From Cynocephalus volans (lineage: Eukaryota; Chordata; Mammalia; Dermoptera; Cynocephalidae), in contig NC_084469.1 in the NCBI RefSeq assembly GCF_027409185.1, forward strand, positions 30,308,293 through 30,372,292: a DNA stretch of 64,000 bases, read 5' to 3'. Within the stretch, counting starts at the first letter, position 1. The number at the start of each line of letters is the position of its first letter. The notes beneath the pieces were generated by a model, which saw only the letters and a program-made list of their open reading frames with translations, was not told the origin of the DNA and made no database searches. This document shows positions 47,761 through 59,444 of this stretch, one piece after another. Made by a program: the position numbers and the translations under genes.

Positions 47761-47951
47761 AAACCGGGGGGTGGGGTGGGGAAGAAGACATAACAACTGC
47801 AATTCCTTGAAGTTGATACGACAAGCAAACAGAAAGGACATTTTTGGTTGGGAGGGAGGAAAGGGAAGAGGGAGGGAGGTTTCGGTAATGGGCCACAATA
47901 ATCAATCACATTGTATATCGACAAAATAAAATTTTTTTTAAAAGTCCAAAG

Positions 47952-49210
47952 TTCAAAGTCCCATCTGTGAATTCAACACAAGTTATCTATTTCCAGTGGT
48001 GGAACAAGCATAGGGTACATATTCCCGTTCAAAAAGGGAGAGATAGGCCAAAAAAAGGGGCAACAGGTACTAAGCAATTCTGAAACCCAGGAGCACAGGC
48101 TTCAAACCTTAAAGGTGAGAAATCATGTACCTTGATTCCATGTTTGATGTCCTCTGCATGCTGGTGTGGGGGTTGGGTCCCCAAGTCCTTGGGCAGCTTC
48201 GCTCCTATGGCTGTTCTGGTCTCAGGCCACACTTCAGCTCTCCTAGGCTGGCATTGCACGGTGGTAGCTCCACAAGTCTGGAGTGTCCATGGCAGTCCCA
48301 CTCCCACGGCTCCACTAGGCATGGTACTTTTGGGGTTTCTCTGCTGCAAATGTGACCCCACATTACCTCTCAGCATTGCTCTACTGAAGGCTCTGTGTGG
48401 TGAATTTGCCCCTATAACAAATCTCCTCTGGTGCCCCAGACTTTTCCATATATCCTTTGAAATTGGGGTGGAAGCCCTCCACAGCTCTGGCATTCTGTGA
48501 GCCTGCAGACTTAACACCATGTGGATGCTGCCAAGGCTTCTGGCTTCTGTTTTGCAAAGCTGCATGTCCTGCCACACCTGGAGCCAACTTAGACACAGCT
48601 GGGGCAGCCAAAGCAACCTGGGTACTGCTGTGTAGAGCAGCATTCTCATGTGGCCCTGGGCAGCAAACCTGTGGAGGGCGCCTCAGGCCTGTTCCCCAAA
48701 ACCACTCTCTCTCCCTAGTCCTTTGGGTCTGAAATGGAAGGGTTGGTCCCAGAGGCTTCTGCAATGCCTTCAGGGCCTTTACCCCCCTTCTCTTGATAAT
48801 CCCTTTCTTTTGTACTAATCTTCTTAGTGCCACTGAATTTTTCTTCTGAAAATGCTCTCTGCTTCTCCACCACACAGCCAGGCTGCAAATTTTCCAAATC
48901 TTTACACTCTGCTTCCTTTTAAAAATCTGGCTTTAAATGATGCCTTTGATACCACAACTCAGCATAGGCTGTTACAAGTGGCTGTGCAGCTTCCTGAATG
49001 CTTTGCTGCTTAGAAATTTCTTCCCCCAGATACTCTGGTTCATAACTCTTGGCTTCCAACTTCTGCAAAGTCCTAGGGCATGGACAGAATGCAGCTGAGT
49101 TTCCCACCAGTTTATAGCAAGGGTGATCTTTGCCCATTACCCATTTCCAAAGTTGCTTCCACATTTTCAGGTATCTGTATACAACACCCCACTCCTTGGT
49201 ACCAATTTTC
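47952..49210 (-). mobile_element. MaLR internal sequence, main part
   Basis: It has the composition and wording of THE1/MST-type internal regions (for example 'agctccacaagtctggagtgtccatggcagtccc'-like text near 48270-48300). Open frames on both strands (48029-48649, 48381-48875 minus) are remnants of the gag-like frame, broken by stops. No protein function is expected. Confidence 0.65.
49185..49204 (-). promoter_or_regulatory. Primer-binding site, tRNA-Leu type
   Basis: The minus strand reads TGGTACCAAGGAGTGGGGTG six bases from the LTR end, matching the leucine-tRNA primer used by MaLR/ERV-L elements. Confidence 0.75.
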
Positions 49211-49386
49211 TGTATTAGTCCATTTCTGTTGCTTATAATAAAATGCTTGGAACTGGGTAATATTTAAGAAAATGAAATTTATTGCTTAAAGTTTCAGAGG
49301 CTTGGAAGTCCACAGTGCAGGGAACACATCAGGTGAAGGTCATAGTGCTGGTGACAGTGACCCAGGGGTCTCACATTTGCAGAAAA
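49211..49386 (-). repeat. 5' LTR of the MaLR element, left half
   Basis: It starts TGTATTAGTCC and runs to 'cacatttgcagaaaa', where L1 E interrupts it. It continues at 55771. Confidence 0.85.
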
Positions 49387-50538
49387 GGGGGGCGGACGCC
49401 CGCCCAGCTTTCGCCTGCCCCACCGGGCCACATGCCAGCCCCGGGGCTGCCTCCATTTTCTCAGGTGGTGGTGGCTCCGGCCCAGCTCAGCCAAGCCTGT
49501 CCTCCTCGCCTGGCTCGGCTCCTCACTGAGCTTTCCCACTTGCTTGCCCCGGCGCGGGACTTCCCAGGGCCTGCGGGCCGGCCTCCCCTCCCACTCCCTC
49601 TGTGGTTCTCTGGCGGGGCTAGTGGCATGGGGTGTCCCCGGCCAGTGTCAGGAGGGCAAGGAAGTATGGGCTGGGCCAACTGTCACTCCACCGCACCATG
49701 GGCTCCGGCCCCCGGTAAACTTCCTGTTACCGGGAGGCAGATACCATCTCTGTGGCCACCAGTTCGGAAAAACGCCTAACCGATTTCTGGTTAGGAATAG
49801 TGTGGTCGGAGAGTTCCCGAGTTCGCTTGAACCTGCCAGGAGAGCTGACTACAGGTGGGCACTGGAGTCGGTCCGTGCCAGGGGGATTCAAAGGTGAACC
49901 GTGTGCTGCAGGCTCCTCCCCCAAGGAGCTCACAGTCTGGTGTGGGAGATAAGACAAGTACACAAATAACCGCGATACCAGGAGGAAGGTGATAAGTCCC
50001 GAGAAAGATCTACACAGTGCTACAAAGGCACCCAGAGCGACTGGTCGTCTGTGCCTAGCAGAAACCTGGTAGACTTCCCAGGCAAGGAGGTGCCGAGCAA
50101 GGTCTTGAAGGCCAAGCTGATGGACGAGGGCTGCAGAAGACACGTCCAAGCCCAACCCAGTGTGCACAGAGTGGGGAGACGTCCGGCTAGGGAGGCAGAG
50201 ACTCGACAGAAACCACACACCCTGTGGGGTCGCCACTGCGAGATCCAAGAGCCTGGGCCAGAGCGCACGGAACAGTGAGAAGTCCTGCACGGGAGGTGGA
50301 AGCTCAGCAGACACTACACACCCTGCGGTACCGCCCCATGATCCCGCAGCCCAGCAGAGTCCAGGCTGACCAGAGAGGTGGCTCCCCAGAGAGGCCCAAG
50401 ACCTGAGGCAACCACACACACAAGGCACTAGAGGCCAACTGAGCAGTCACGGAGGGAGCCATACCAAATTGGCAACCACAGCAACATCTTAGTTAGTCAA
50501 TAGTTTCAAACCGGTGGACTGTGAAACCCCCTGCCACA
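49387..50538 (+). promoter_or_regulatory. L1 E 5' UTR / internal promoter
   Basis: A CpG-rich segment homologous to the 5' UTRs of B and C on the opposite strand, with one 101-bp unit near 50160-50270. It lacks roughly the first 90-120 bases present in B and C. Confidence 0.7.
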
Positions 50539-51520
50539 ATGAATAAACATCAAAAAAAAAAGATACCAGAAATACAAAAAATCAAGAAAGTACACCACCA
50601 AAAGTTAATAAATCTCAAACTCTAGATCCTATAGAACAAGAAGCCCTTGAAATGACTGACAAGGAATTTCGAGTGATAATTCTAGGGAAACTGACTGAGA
50701 TACAAGAAAACTCAGCTAGACATCATGATGAAACGAGGAAAAGTATACAGGACCTGAAAGAGGAAATGTACAAGGAAATCAATGTCCTGAAACAAAATGT
50801 AGCAGAACTTGCTGAACTGAAGAAATTATTCAGCGAAATAAAAAACACAATGGAGAGTTTAACCAGCAGGCTTGTGGAAGTTGGAGAGAACCTCTGAACT
50901 TGAAGATGGGCTGTTTGAAATAGCACAAGCAGACAAAAAGAAAGAAAAAAGAATCAAAGACATTGAAGAAAATCTGAGAGAGATATCAGACAACCTTAAG
51001 CGCTCAAATATCCAAGTCATGGGTATCCTAGAAGGGGAGGAAAATGGAGATTGCATTGAAAACATATTCAACAAAATACTGGCAGAAAACTTCCCAGGTA
51101 TAGCAAAAATCACAGATCTTCAGATCCAAGAAGCTCAAAGATCTCCAAACGTACTCAACCCAAAAAGGCCTTCTCCAAGACATGTCATAGTCAAACTGAC
51201 AAAACTCAGAGACAAAGAGAAAATCTTAAAAGCTGCAAGAGAGAAGTGTCAAATCACCTATAAGGGAGCCCCAATCAGGCTAACATCAGACTTTTCATCA
51301 CAAAACCTAAAAAGCTAGAAAGGAAGGGGATGATATATTCAAAAAACTAAAAGACAAAGATTGCCAGCCAAGAATACTCTACCCCGCAAGGCTATCCTTC
51401 TGAAATGAAGGGCAAATAGTATACTTCTCAGACAAACAAAAACTGTGGGAGTTCACTACCACATGACCACCCTTACAAGAAATCCTCAAGGGAGTACTGG
51501 GTTTGGTTCCTGAAAAATAA
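50539..51520 (+). pseudogene. L1 E ORF1, broken
   Basis: The ATG is at 50539-50541 and the TAA at 51518-51520. A frameshift in the A run just after the start (MNKHQKKK) and another near 50880 (VEVGENL) split the coiled-coil half. The middle is open from about 50872 to 51318 and shows NIQVMGI with CAA where B and C have TGA. A further stop lies near 51316 and in the region before GLVPEK. Confidence 0.88.
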
Positions 51521-51707
51521 CTAACACTGCCATAAAAACCCAAGAAAAATCAAAACCCACTAGTATAATAAAAATGGCATTCATGAAGAGAAAACAAACA
51601 AACAAAAATACTATCTACAACCTAAGGAACCAACAAACACAGAAACCAAGCAGTAAATCAGAAAGCAAGGAACAAAAGACACCTAAGACAACCAAACAAC
51701 CAATAAA

Positions 51708-54700
51708 ATGCTAGGAATAAATCAATACCTTTCAATAACAACTCTTAATGTAAAAGGCTTAAATTTCCCAATCAAAAGACAGACACTGGCTGACTGGATT
51801 AAAAAGGAGGACCCAACTATATGCTGCCTACAAGAGACCCACCTCACCCATAAAGATTCACACAGACTAAGAGTGAAAGGATGGAAAAAGATTTACCATG
51901 CAAACAGAAAGAAAAACAAGCTGGAGAAGCTATTCTTATATCAGACAAAATAGACTTTAAACTAAAAACCATAAAAAGAGACAATGAGGGACACTACGCA
52001 ATGATAAAAGGACTGATGCATCAAGAAGACATAACAATCATAAATATGTACACACCCAATGTTGGAGCAGCCAGATTTATAAAACAAACTCTATTAGACC
52101 TAAAGAAGGTAATAGACACTAATACCATAATAGCAGGGGACCTGAACACCCCACTGTCACAATTGGACAGATCATCTAGGCAAAGAATCAGTAGAGAAAC
52201 AAAAGATCTAAACAAAACTCTAGACCAATTGGAATTGGCAGATATGTAAAGAACATTCCATCCAACAACCTCAGAATATTCATTCTTCTCATCAGCACAT
52301 GGATCATTCTCCAGGATAGATCACATATTAGGTCACAAATCAAGTCTCAATAAATTCAAAAAAATTGGAATTATCCCATGTATTTTCTCAGACCACAATG
52401 GATTAAAACTAGACATTAATAACAAACGAAACTCTGGAAACTATACAAACAAATGGAAATTAAACAGCATTCTACTCAATGACATATGGGTCCAAGAAGA
52501 AATCAAGCAGAAAATCAAAAAAATTTTTGAAACTAATGAAAATAATGATACATCATACCAAAACCTGTGGGATACTGCAGAAACAGTATTAAGGGGGAAA
52601 TTTATTGCATTGAATGCTCACCTAAGAAGAATGGAAAGATTCCAAGTGAACAACCTAACACTTCACCTTAAAGAACTAGAGAAACAAGAACAATCCAAAC
52701 CTAAAGTTAGCAGACGGAAAGAAATCATTAAGTTCAGAGCAGAACGGAATGAATATTGAAACCTAAAAAACAATACAAAAGATCAATGAATCAAAAAGTT
52801 GGTTTTTCGAAAAGATAAATAAAATTGACAAACCATTAGCATGGCTAACAAAAAAAAGAAGACAGACGATTCAAATAACAAAAAGTAGAACTGATTCATC
52901 TGAAATACAAGGAATCTTTTGAAACTACTATAAACAACTATACGCTGATAAATTTGAAAATCTGGAGGAAATGCATAAATTTCTGGACACACACAAGCTC
53001 CCAAAACTGAACCATGAAGATGTAGAAAATTTGAACAGACCAATAACAATAAAGGAGATTGAAGCTGTTATCAGAAGGCTCCCAACAAAGAAAAGCCCAG
53101 GACCAGATGGATTCACAGCAGAATTTTACCAAACATTCAAAGAGGAATTGACACTGATTCTTTACAAACTATTCCAAAAGATGGAAACAGATGCAAATCT
53201 CCCAAACTCATTCTATGAAGCAAACATCATCCTGATACCAAAACCAGGTAAAGATATAACCAAAAAAGAAAACCACAGGCCGTTATCCTTGATAAATATA
53301 GATGCAAAAATCCTCACTAAAATACTAGCAAACAGAATACAGCAACACATACGTAAAATTATTCACCTCGATCAAGCGGGATTTATCCCAGGGATGCAAG
53401 GTTGGTTCAACATACACAAATCAATAAATGTGATACACCATATGAATAAACTCAAACACAAGGACCATATGATCATCTCTATAGATGCTGAAAAAGCATT
53501 TGATAAAATTCAGCACTCATTCATGACAAAGACCCTCTATAAATTAAGTATAGAGGGAAAGTATCTCAACATAATTAAAGCCATATATGCCAAACCCACT
53601 GCCAATATCATCCTGAATGGGGAAAAGCTGAAAGCTTTTCCTTTAAGAACAGGAACTAGACAAGGATGTCCACTCTCACCACTCCTATTCAACATAGTGT
53701 TGGAAGTACTAGCCAGAGCAATCAGAGAAGAGAAGGAAATAAAGGGCATCCAGATTGGAAAAGATGAAGTCAAACTGTCCCTGTTTGCAGATGACATGAT
53801 CCTATATATCGAACAGCCTAAAGCCTCTACAAAAAACTGTTGGAATTGATAAATGATTTCAGCACAGTAGCAGGATACAAAATCAACACACAATAATCAG
53901 TAGCATTTCTTTTCTCCAATAGTGAACATGCAGAACGAGAAATCAAGATAGCCTGCCCATTTACAATAGCCACCAAAAACATAAAATACTTAGGAATTGA
54001 GTTAACCAAGGATGTGAAAAATCTCTATAATGAGAACTACAAACCACTGCTGAGAGAAATTAGAGAGGATACAAGAAGATGGAAAGATATCCCATGCTCT
54101 TGGATTGGAAGAATGAACATAGTGAAAATGTCCATACTACCCAAAGTGATATACAAATTCAATGTAATCCCCATCAAAATTCCAAAGACATTTTTCTCAG
54201 AAATGGAAAGAACATTATAGACATTTATATGGAATAATAAAAGACCATGCATAGCCAAAGTAATGCTGAGCAAAAAAAAAAAAAATAAAGCTGGAGGCAT
54301 AACACTACCTGACTTTAAGCTATACTACAAAGCTATAATAACCAAAACAGTATGGTACTGGCATAAAAACAGACACACTGATCAATGGAATAGAATTGAG
54401 AATCCAGAAATCAACCCACACACTTCCTGCCATCTGATCTTTGACAAAGGCACCAAGCCTATTCACTGGGGAAGAGACTGGCTCTTTAGCAAATGGTGCT
54501 GGGATAACTGGATATCCATATGCAGGAGAATGAAGCTAGACCCATACCTCTCACCAAATACTAAAATCAACCCAAAATGGATAAAGGATTTAAATATACT
54601 CCCTGAAACAATAAAACTTCTTAAAGAAAACATAGGAGAAACACTTCAGGAAATAGGACTGGACACAGACTTCATGAATACGACCCCAAAAGCACAGGCA

Positions 54701-55518
54701 ACTAAAGGAAAAATAAACAAGTGGGATTATATCAAACTAAAAAGCTTCTGCACAGCAAAAGAAACAATTAACAGAGTTAAAAGACAACCAACAGAATGGG
54801 AGAAAATATTTGCAAAATATACATCTGACAAAGGACTAATATCCAGAATATATAAGGAAGTCAAACAACTTTACAAGAAGAAAACAAGCAACCCAATTAA
54901 AAAATGGGCAAAAGAGCTAAGTAGGCATTTCTCTAAGGAAGATATACAAATGGCCAACAGACATATGAAAAAATGCTCAACATCACTCAGCATCCGGGAA
55001 ATGCAAATCAATCCACACTGAGATACCATCTAACCCCAGTTAGGATGGCTAAAATCCAAAAGACTCTGAACGATAAATGCTGGCGAGGTTGCGGAGAAAA
55101 AGGAACTCTCATACATTGTTGGTGGGACTGCAAAATAGTGCAGCCTCTATGGAAAATGGTATGAAGGTTCCTCAAACAATTGCAGATAGATCTACCATAT
55201 GACCGAGCTATCCCACTGCTGGCAATATACCCAGAGGAATGGAAATCATCAAATTGAAGGTATACCTGTTCCCCAATGTTCATCGCAGCACTCTTTACAA
55301 TAGCCAAGAGTTGAAACCAGCCCAAATGTCCATCATCGGATGAGTGGATACGGAAAATGTGGTACATCTATACAATGGAATACTACTCAGCTATAAAAAC
55401 GAATGAAATACTGCCATTTGCAACAGCATGGATGGACCTTGAGAGAATTATATTAAGTGAAACGAGTCAGGCACAGAAAGAAAAATACCACATGTTCTCA
55501 CTTATTGATGGGATCTAA
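51708..55518 (+). pseudogene. L1 E ORF2, broken
   Basis: The ATG is at 51708 and the TAA at 55516-55518. All domains are represented: endonuclease (QETHLTH at about 51825, GDLNTPLS at about 52140, [11 protein letters not shown] at about 52390), RT (IPKPGKD at about 53240, [15 protein letters not shown] at about 53655, FADDMILY at about 53785) and the C-terminal cysteine-rich [18 protein letters not shown] at about 55080. Breaks occur near 51900, 52248 (TAA in 'gatatgtaaag'), 52757, 52850, 53848, 53892, 54218 (TAG), 54260 and 55020. The RT palm is the longest open part (52971-53849). Confidence 0.88.
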
Positions 55519-55726
55519 AAATTAATATATAAATTCACACACACACACACACACACACAAAACCGGGGGGTGGTGGTGAAGATATAACAACCACAACTAC
55601 TTGAAGTTGATACGACAAGGAAACAGAAAGGACATTGTTGGGGGGGAGGGAGGAGAGGGAGGAGGGAGGGAGGTTTTGATAAAGGGCAACAATAATCAAC
55701 CACAATGTATATCGACAAAATAAAAG

Positions 55727-55770
55727 TTAAAAATATATATATATAAATAAATAAATAAATAAATAAATAA
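55727..55770. repeat. A-rich (AT)n/(AAAT)n tail of L1 E
   Basis: tatata followed by about eight aaat units, a decayed poly(A) tail. Confidence 0.85.
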
Positions 55771-55968
55771 AATTGTGGAGCAGAAAGAGCAGTGACACTA
55801 ACCTCCTCATTCACTCTCCTTTTAAAACCCTCAGAACCACACCCACGACCACCATTAAACCATCAACTTAATCACCTCTTCAAGGCCCCAACTTTCAATT
55901 ACCGTAATAAGATTTCCCACCCTCAACAATTACAATGGGGATTAAGTTTTGGGGGGACATTCAACACA
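55771..55968 (-). repeat. 5' LTR of the MaLR element, right half
   Basis: It continues 'aattgtggagcag ... attaagttttggggggac' and ends 'cattcaacaca' (TGTGTTGAATG on the sense strand). Confidence 0.85.
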
Positions 55969-56529
55969 AGGCCACCCACTTACCTCAACTTCATGGACAT
56001 GGGGGAAATTTTTCTGTATCATCGTAGGCCTGGAATCACTTTGATTTTCATGCCTGGAAAAGTCATTGCTTTGGAAACTTCCAGAGCACTTCTTGCATAA
56101 ACAGCTGAGGTACCACTCCTGCTCTGCTAAGCTTCACCACTGTGATACGGAGGTTTGTGGCAAAGGCAAAGAAAGACTGCCTCCAATTAAAGGGGACAGA
56201 AGAGATGTTACAACCAAATGCAATATGTGATCCCAGACTGGATACTGGACCTGATGGAAAAAATATGTAGCTGTAGAGGACATTATTGGAGTAAATGACA
56301 AAATTTGAATATAGGCCATGGATTAGATAATAGTATTGATTATTCTGACAACTTATACTGAAGTTATATAAGGGAATGTCTTTGATCTAAGGAAATACAC
56401 ACTGAGGTCTTCAGGGGGAAAAGGAGCAGGATGTCTGCAACTTTCAAATTGTTCAAGAAAAAATATGTATATACAAAGAACAATAAATGATTATGCAAAT
56501 GGGATGAAATGCTTAAAACTGGTGAATCT
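55969..56529. other. No gene seen
   Basis: Single-copy-looking DNA flanking the MaLR element; short frames only. Confidence 0.45.
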
Positions 56530-56770
56530 GGGTGAAGGATAATGGAAGGTCTAACTGCCTGGGTTTGAATCCTGGCTCCTCTGCTTGCAGGTGGCTCTAA
56601 ACTTAACCTCTCTGGGCCTCACTTTCCCCGTCTATAAAATGGAGTAATAGCAGTAGCACCTAACCCACAGGTTTGCTGGGAGGAATAAATTAAAGACTCC
56701 ATGAAAAGAGCTTAGCACATGGTCTGGCTCATGCTGAGAGCCTAATCAATATTAGCTATTTTTATTATTA
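56530..56770 (+). repeat. MIR SINE
   Basis: It matches the MIR consensus: 'tgcctgggtttgaatcctgg', 'aacctctctgggcctc', 'tctataaaatggag' and 'cttagcacatggtctgg'. Confidence 0.85.
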
Positions 56771-56879
56771 TTACAATGCCATACTGCTCACAGCTCCTGA
56801 GATAAAGAGGTATGAAAGGAAACTATTCCTTGTAGGAGCAGAGCTGGGGATGCAGGACAAAGGGAGTCCCCCCACCCCA

Positions 56880-57420
56880 TATGGAAAGGACTTGATCATG
56901 TCTCACATTTTGTATCCGTATGGTAATATCCTTTATGTATTTTTCCGCAACTTCCTTTTTTCACTCAACACAATATCTCAGAGAACTTTTTATAATAATA
57001 CCAATAATAATTAACATTTATTGGAGCTTGCCTTGTGCCTAGTACAGTTGTATTTTATAAGTATTATTTAATTCTTACAACAATCCTATGAGATAAATTC
57101 CTTTGTAATCATCATTTTATGGATAAGGAAACTGATGCTCGGAGAGATTATGTAAATTGCCCAAGGCCACAGCACCAGAATTTGAACTCAGCTGGTCTCC
57201 AGAGCTTATGGCCTTAATTACTATATCTTTCCATGTAAGTACTCAAAGATCTGCTTCATTGAAAGAAAGTGGTGGGGAGCAGAGCGGTGCTACACAGTAT
57301 TTCATACAGTAGTTACACTAAAGCTCATTAGTCATTCCCCAATTGATGGACATTTAGTTATTTCCAATATTTGCTATTTAAGACAATGCTGCAATAAACA
57401 TCACTGAACAAGCTTTGATA
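56880..57420 (-). mobile_element. Old L1-like antisense fragment with MIR inside
   Basis: 'cacaatatctcagagaac' left of the MIR, and 'ttgatggacatttagttatttccaa' with 'acaatgctgcaataaacatc' right of it, are parts of one familiar old antisense L1-like unit. The family name is uncertain. Confidence 0.4.
57010..57235 (-). repeat. MIR SINE
   Basis: The antisense MIR core 'ggataaggaaactgatgctc', 'aaattgcccaaggccacagc' and 'gaatttgaactcagctgg' is visible. Confidence 0.8.
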
Positions 57421-57439
57421 ATGTTACTATGTGTCTGAA

Positions 57440-58965
57440 ACCAAAGAAGAAGAGGAAGAAGTTAAAAGTATTGGAGAGAGAGTAATTTGAGCAACCAAAT
57501 AAAGAAAGTAATATTGGGTTATAACCCAAAGTTATTTTAAATTGATGATTAAATAAATACCCATGAGTTCATAATGATATATATACATACATATAATTGA
57601 ATAAATAAATAAATGGGGGAGAAGAGACAAATCTTCAATGCAGAAGAATTCGAAATAATTTGTGTAGCTACTCTGCTGTCAAAGACGGGGCATAACTCCT
57701 CACTCCTCAAGTGAGGGCTGTGCATAATGACTTTCTCCCAAAGACTACAGTATGGAAAGGGCCAGGAGAAATAGCATCTTTACAGTGGGAAAACCTGACA
57801 AACACTACCTCAGCCAGTTGGTCAAGGTCACTGTCAACAGTGATAAGTCATGTTGATAGGAAGTACCCTTGAAATGATGTGATGAACCCCAGGGCCCCAC
57901 TGGGATCCTGAGGTATGGAGCTGGAGCAAGCCGAACCCAGCCACAACTAGGCAAGCTGCTGCCACTGCCCTGGGGCCCTGCTGGGTCCCTGAGGTGTGGA
58001 GCAGGGGGACACCGAACCCGGCCACAACCAGGTGAAGAGCACATCAAAGGCACCATTTTCACGTGGGTAGTCCACCATAGCCACCGTAATCGCCATGGCT
58101 GCTGCAAAAGCAGCTAGTGTCTATAGCAGCAGTCACAGCCACCGTGCAGATGGCACACCAGACTCTCAAATGCATTGACACAAGGAGAGCATCAATGGAG
58201 ACCAAAAAAAAAAAAAAAAGAAAAGAAAAAAAAAGAAAAAGAAAAAGAAAAGAGGTCCTCTCCCTCCACAAAGCACACTCCAAAGTAATAGAAGAAGCAT
58301 CTGCTTTATGATAACAGAGGAGGACTTGATCACACGTTCTCAGGACTGGACAGATCCTCTAGGCAACAAACCAACAGAGGAGCAGTTAATCTATGAGATG
58401 GAGAGAACGAATCTATGGTTATTGGAGGGGGTAGGGGGAGGGGAAGAGGAGGGGATGGGGCATAAAGAATAAGTATGATTTGTAACAACGAACATGTGAA
58501 TAAAGAAAGAAAGAAAGAAATGATGTGATGGAAATGGCTCTTTACCTCTGTGGTCTCCCTCCCAACTCCCACCGCCCCAGTGTAATCATGACAAAACACT
58601 AGACAAATTTCAATAGTGGAACCAGCATTTCTCAGAAATGTCAAGTTCACCAAAAACAAGGAACGTCTGAGAAACTGTCACAGCCAAGAGGAGCCTGAGG
58701 AGATGCAACGACTAAACACGATGTGATATCTTGGATAAGATCCTGGGACAGAATAAGGGCATCTGAATAAGGAAATTTGAATACATTTTGGACTTCAGTT
58801 AATAATAATGATGTGTCATTATTGATTATTTGTAACAAATGTACCACAGTAATGCGATATTTTCATAATAAGGGAAAGTGGGTTCAGGGTATGTGGGACC
58901 TTTCTGTACTAGCCTCTCAATTCTTCTGTAAATCTAAGTCATTCTAAGAAATAAAGTCTACTAAA
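57440..58965 (+). mobile_element. Old L1M 3' UTR
   Basis: It follows a typical L1MB/L1MC 3' UTR: 'caagtgagggctgtgcataatg', 'cctgacaaacactacctcag', 'ggctctttacctctgtggtc', 'gtctgagaaactgtcacagc' and 'cttctgtaaatctaagtc', ending in A-rich sequence. It is interrupted by a 632-bp insertion at 57885-58516. Confidence 0.8.
57885..58516 (+). mobile_element. Composite non-autonomous retroposon
   Basis: This insertion in the L1M 3' UTR is flanked by exact 14-bp TSDs gaaatgatgtgatg (57871-57884 and 58517-58530). Its layout is a GC-rich 5' part with two diverged 81-bp units (ccgaaccc at 57932 and 58012), a unique segment, an A-rich tract (58203-58252), a second unique segment with a G-rich patch, AATAAA at 58499 and a (gaaa)n tail. 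The TSD and tail indicate L1-machinery mobilisation. It encodes no protein, and the family is not recognised. Confidence 0.8.
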
Positions 58966-59429
58966 CAACTAAAAATCTGAACTAAAGATCATCCGGACAG
59001 AGAAGGGACAGCAGTGGCAGAACAGCCTCGCATGTGGGGGGTGGGCGGGGAGGCGCCCCCACCCCAGCAGCAGGGGCAGCTGCAGACGGCAGGAGGGCAG
59101 GAGGAGCGACAGATGTGTCCTGGGCCCGGCAGGAAGCGGGGGGCTGAGGCTTCACACCCGAGGTCTGTCTTTCCTCGTGACCGTGACCGTGACCGTGCTG
59201 AGTGTGGGCTGCGCGCTGAGAGAGGGGTTGCAGGTGATAAAGACTTGGAGAGGCCTTGAGGGGCGTGCAGGAAGAATCTGACCCGGGCAGAAAAGAGCAA
59301 TTTCCTCTCAAGTCACAGGTGAGAAGAGAATACAACTTCCTTTCTTGCTGTAGAGAGCGCCAGGCGACAGCGCCTGACACCAGGCCTAGGGGCCTGGGGT
59401 GACCGTCTCCTTGGACTTCCACATTGCGA
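58966..59429. other. GC-rich single-copy region, no gene recognised
   Basis: GC-rich with open frames on both strands, including 59014-59259 plus and 58982-59533 minus. Their composition looks like GC-driven chance frames. A gtgacc hexamer is repeated three times at about 59177-59196. Confidence 0.45.
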
Positions 59430-59444
59430 CCAGCGGAGGGCGCT
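59430..59444 (+). promoter_or_regulatory. CTCF-like motif
   Basis: CCAGCGGAGGGCGCT agrees with the CTCF core CCAGCAGGGGGCGCT at 13 of 15 positions. Binding is not shown. Confidence 0.55.

Larger units (their letters stand above)
44633..47939 (+). mobile_element. 5'-truncated L1, copy D
   Basis: A 3.3-kb plus-strand L1 of the B/C/E family lies between exact 12-bp TSDs aaaagtccaaag (44621-44632 and 47940-47951). It starts within ORF2 after the endonuclease catalytic region ('[14 protein letters not shown]') and runs to the family 3' end 'tatatcgacaaaataaaa'. Truncation is the usual outcome of target-primed reverse transcription. Confidence 0.93.
49387..55770 (+). mobile_element. Near-full-length L1, copy E
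   Basis: A 6.4-kb plus-strand L1 of the same family is inserted in the MaLR 5' LTR. It has a 5' UTR (slightly shorter at the start than B and C), ORF1, ORF2, a CA-containing 3' UTR and a long AT/AAAT tail. A TSD cannot be resolved because the target was A-rich (cagaaaa) and merges with the tail. Multiple frame breaks make it inactive. Confidence 0.9.
44192..55968 (-). mobile_element. MaLR-type LTR retrotransposon, minus, split by two L1s
   Basis: Two homologous LTRs share 'tttcagaggcttggaagtcc', 'gacagtgaccca', 'ggtctcacatt', 'cctcattcactctcc' and 'acaatggggattaagttt'. They bracket about 1.35 kb of internal sequence once the nested L1 copies D and E are removed. A tRNA-Leu-type primer site adjoins the right (5') LTR. 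This is the layout of non-autonomous MaLR elements (THE1/MST/MLT group). No pol is present, as expected. The left LTR has lost its first bases. Confidence 0.85.

Noticed and set aside
48029-48875. Frames of 164-206 codons on the minus strand, possible gene
   Set aside because: They sit in the MaLR internal region between its primer site and L1 D, and are remnants of that element.
57805-58311. Frames across the 81-bp units and A-rich tract
   Set aside because: They fall inside a TSD-bounded non-coding retroposon; poly-lysine is just the A-tract.
59177-59196. Triple gtgacc hexamer as a nuclear-receptor element
   Set aside because: The half-sites are incomplete (TGACCG rather than TGACCT), so it is better treated as a short tandem repeat.
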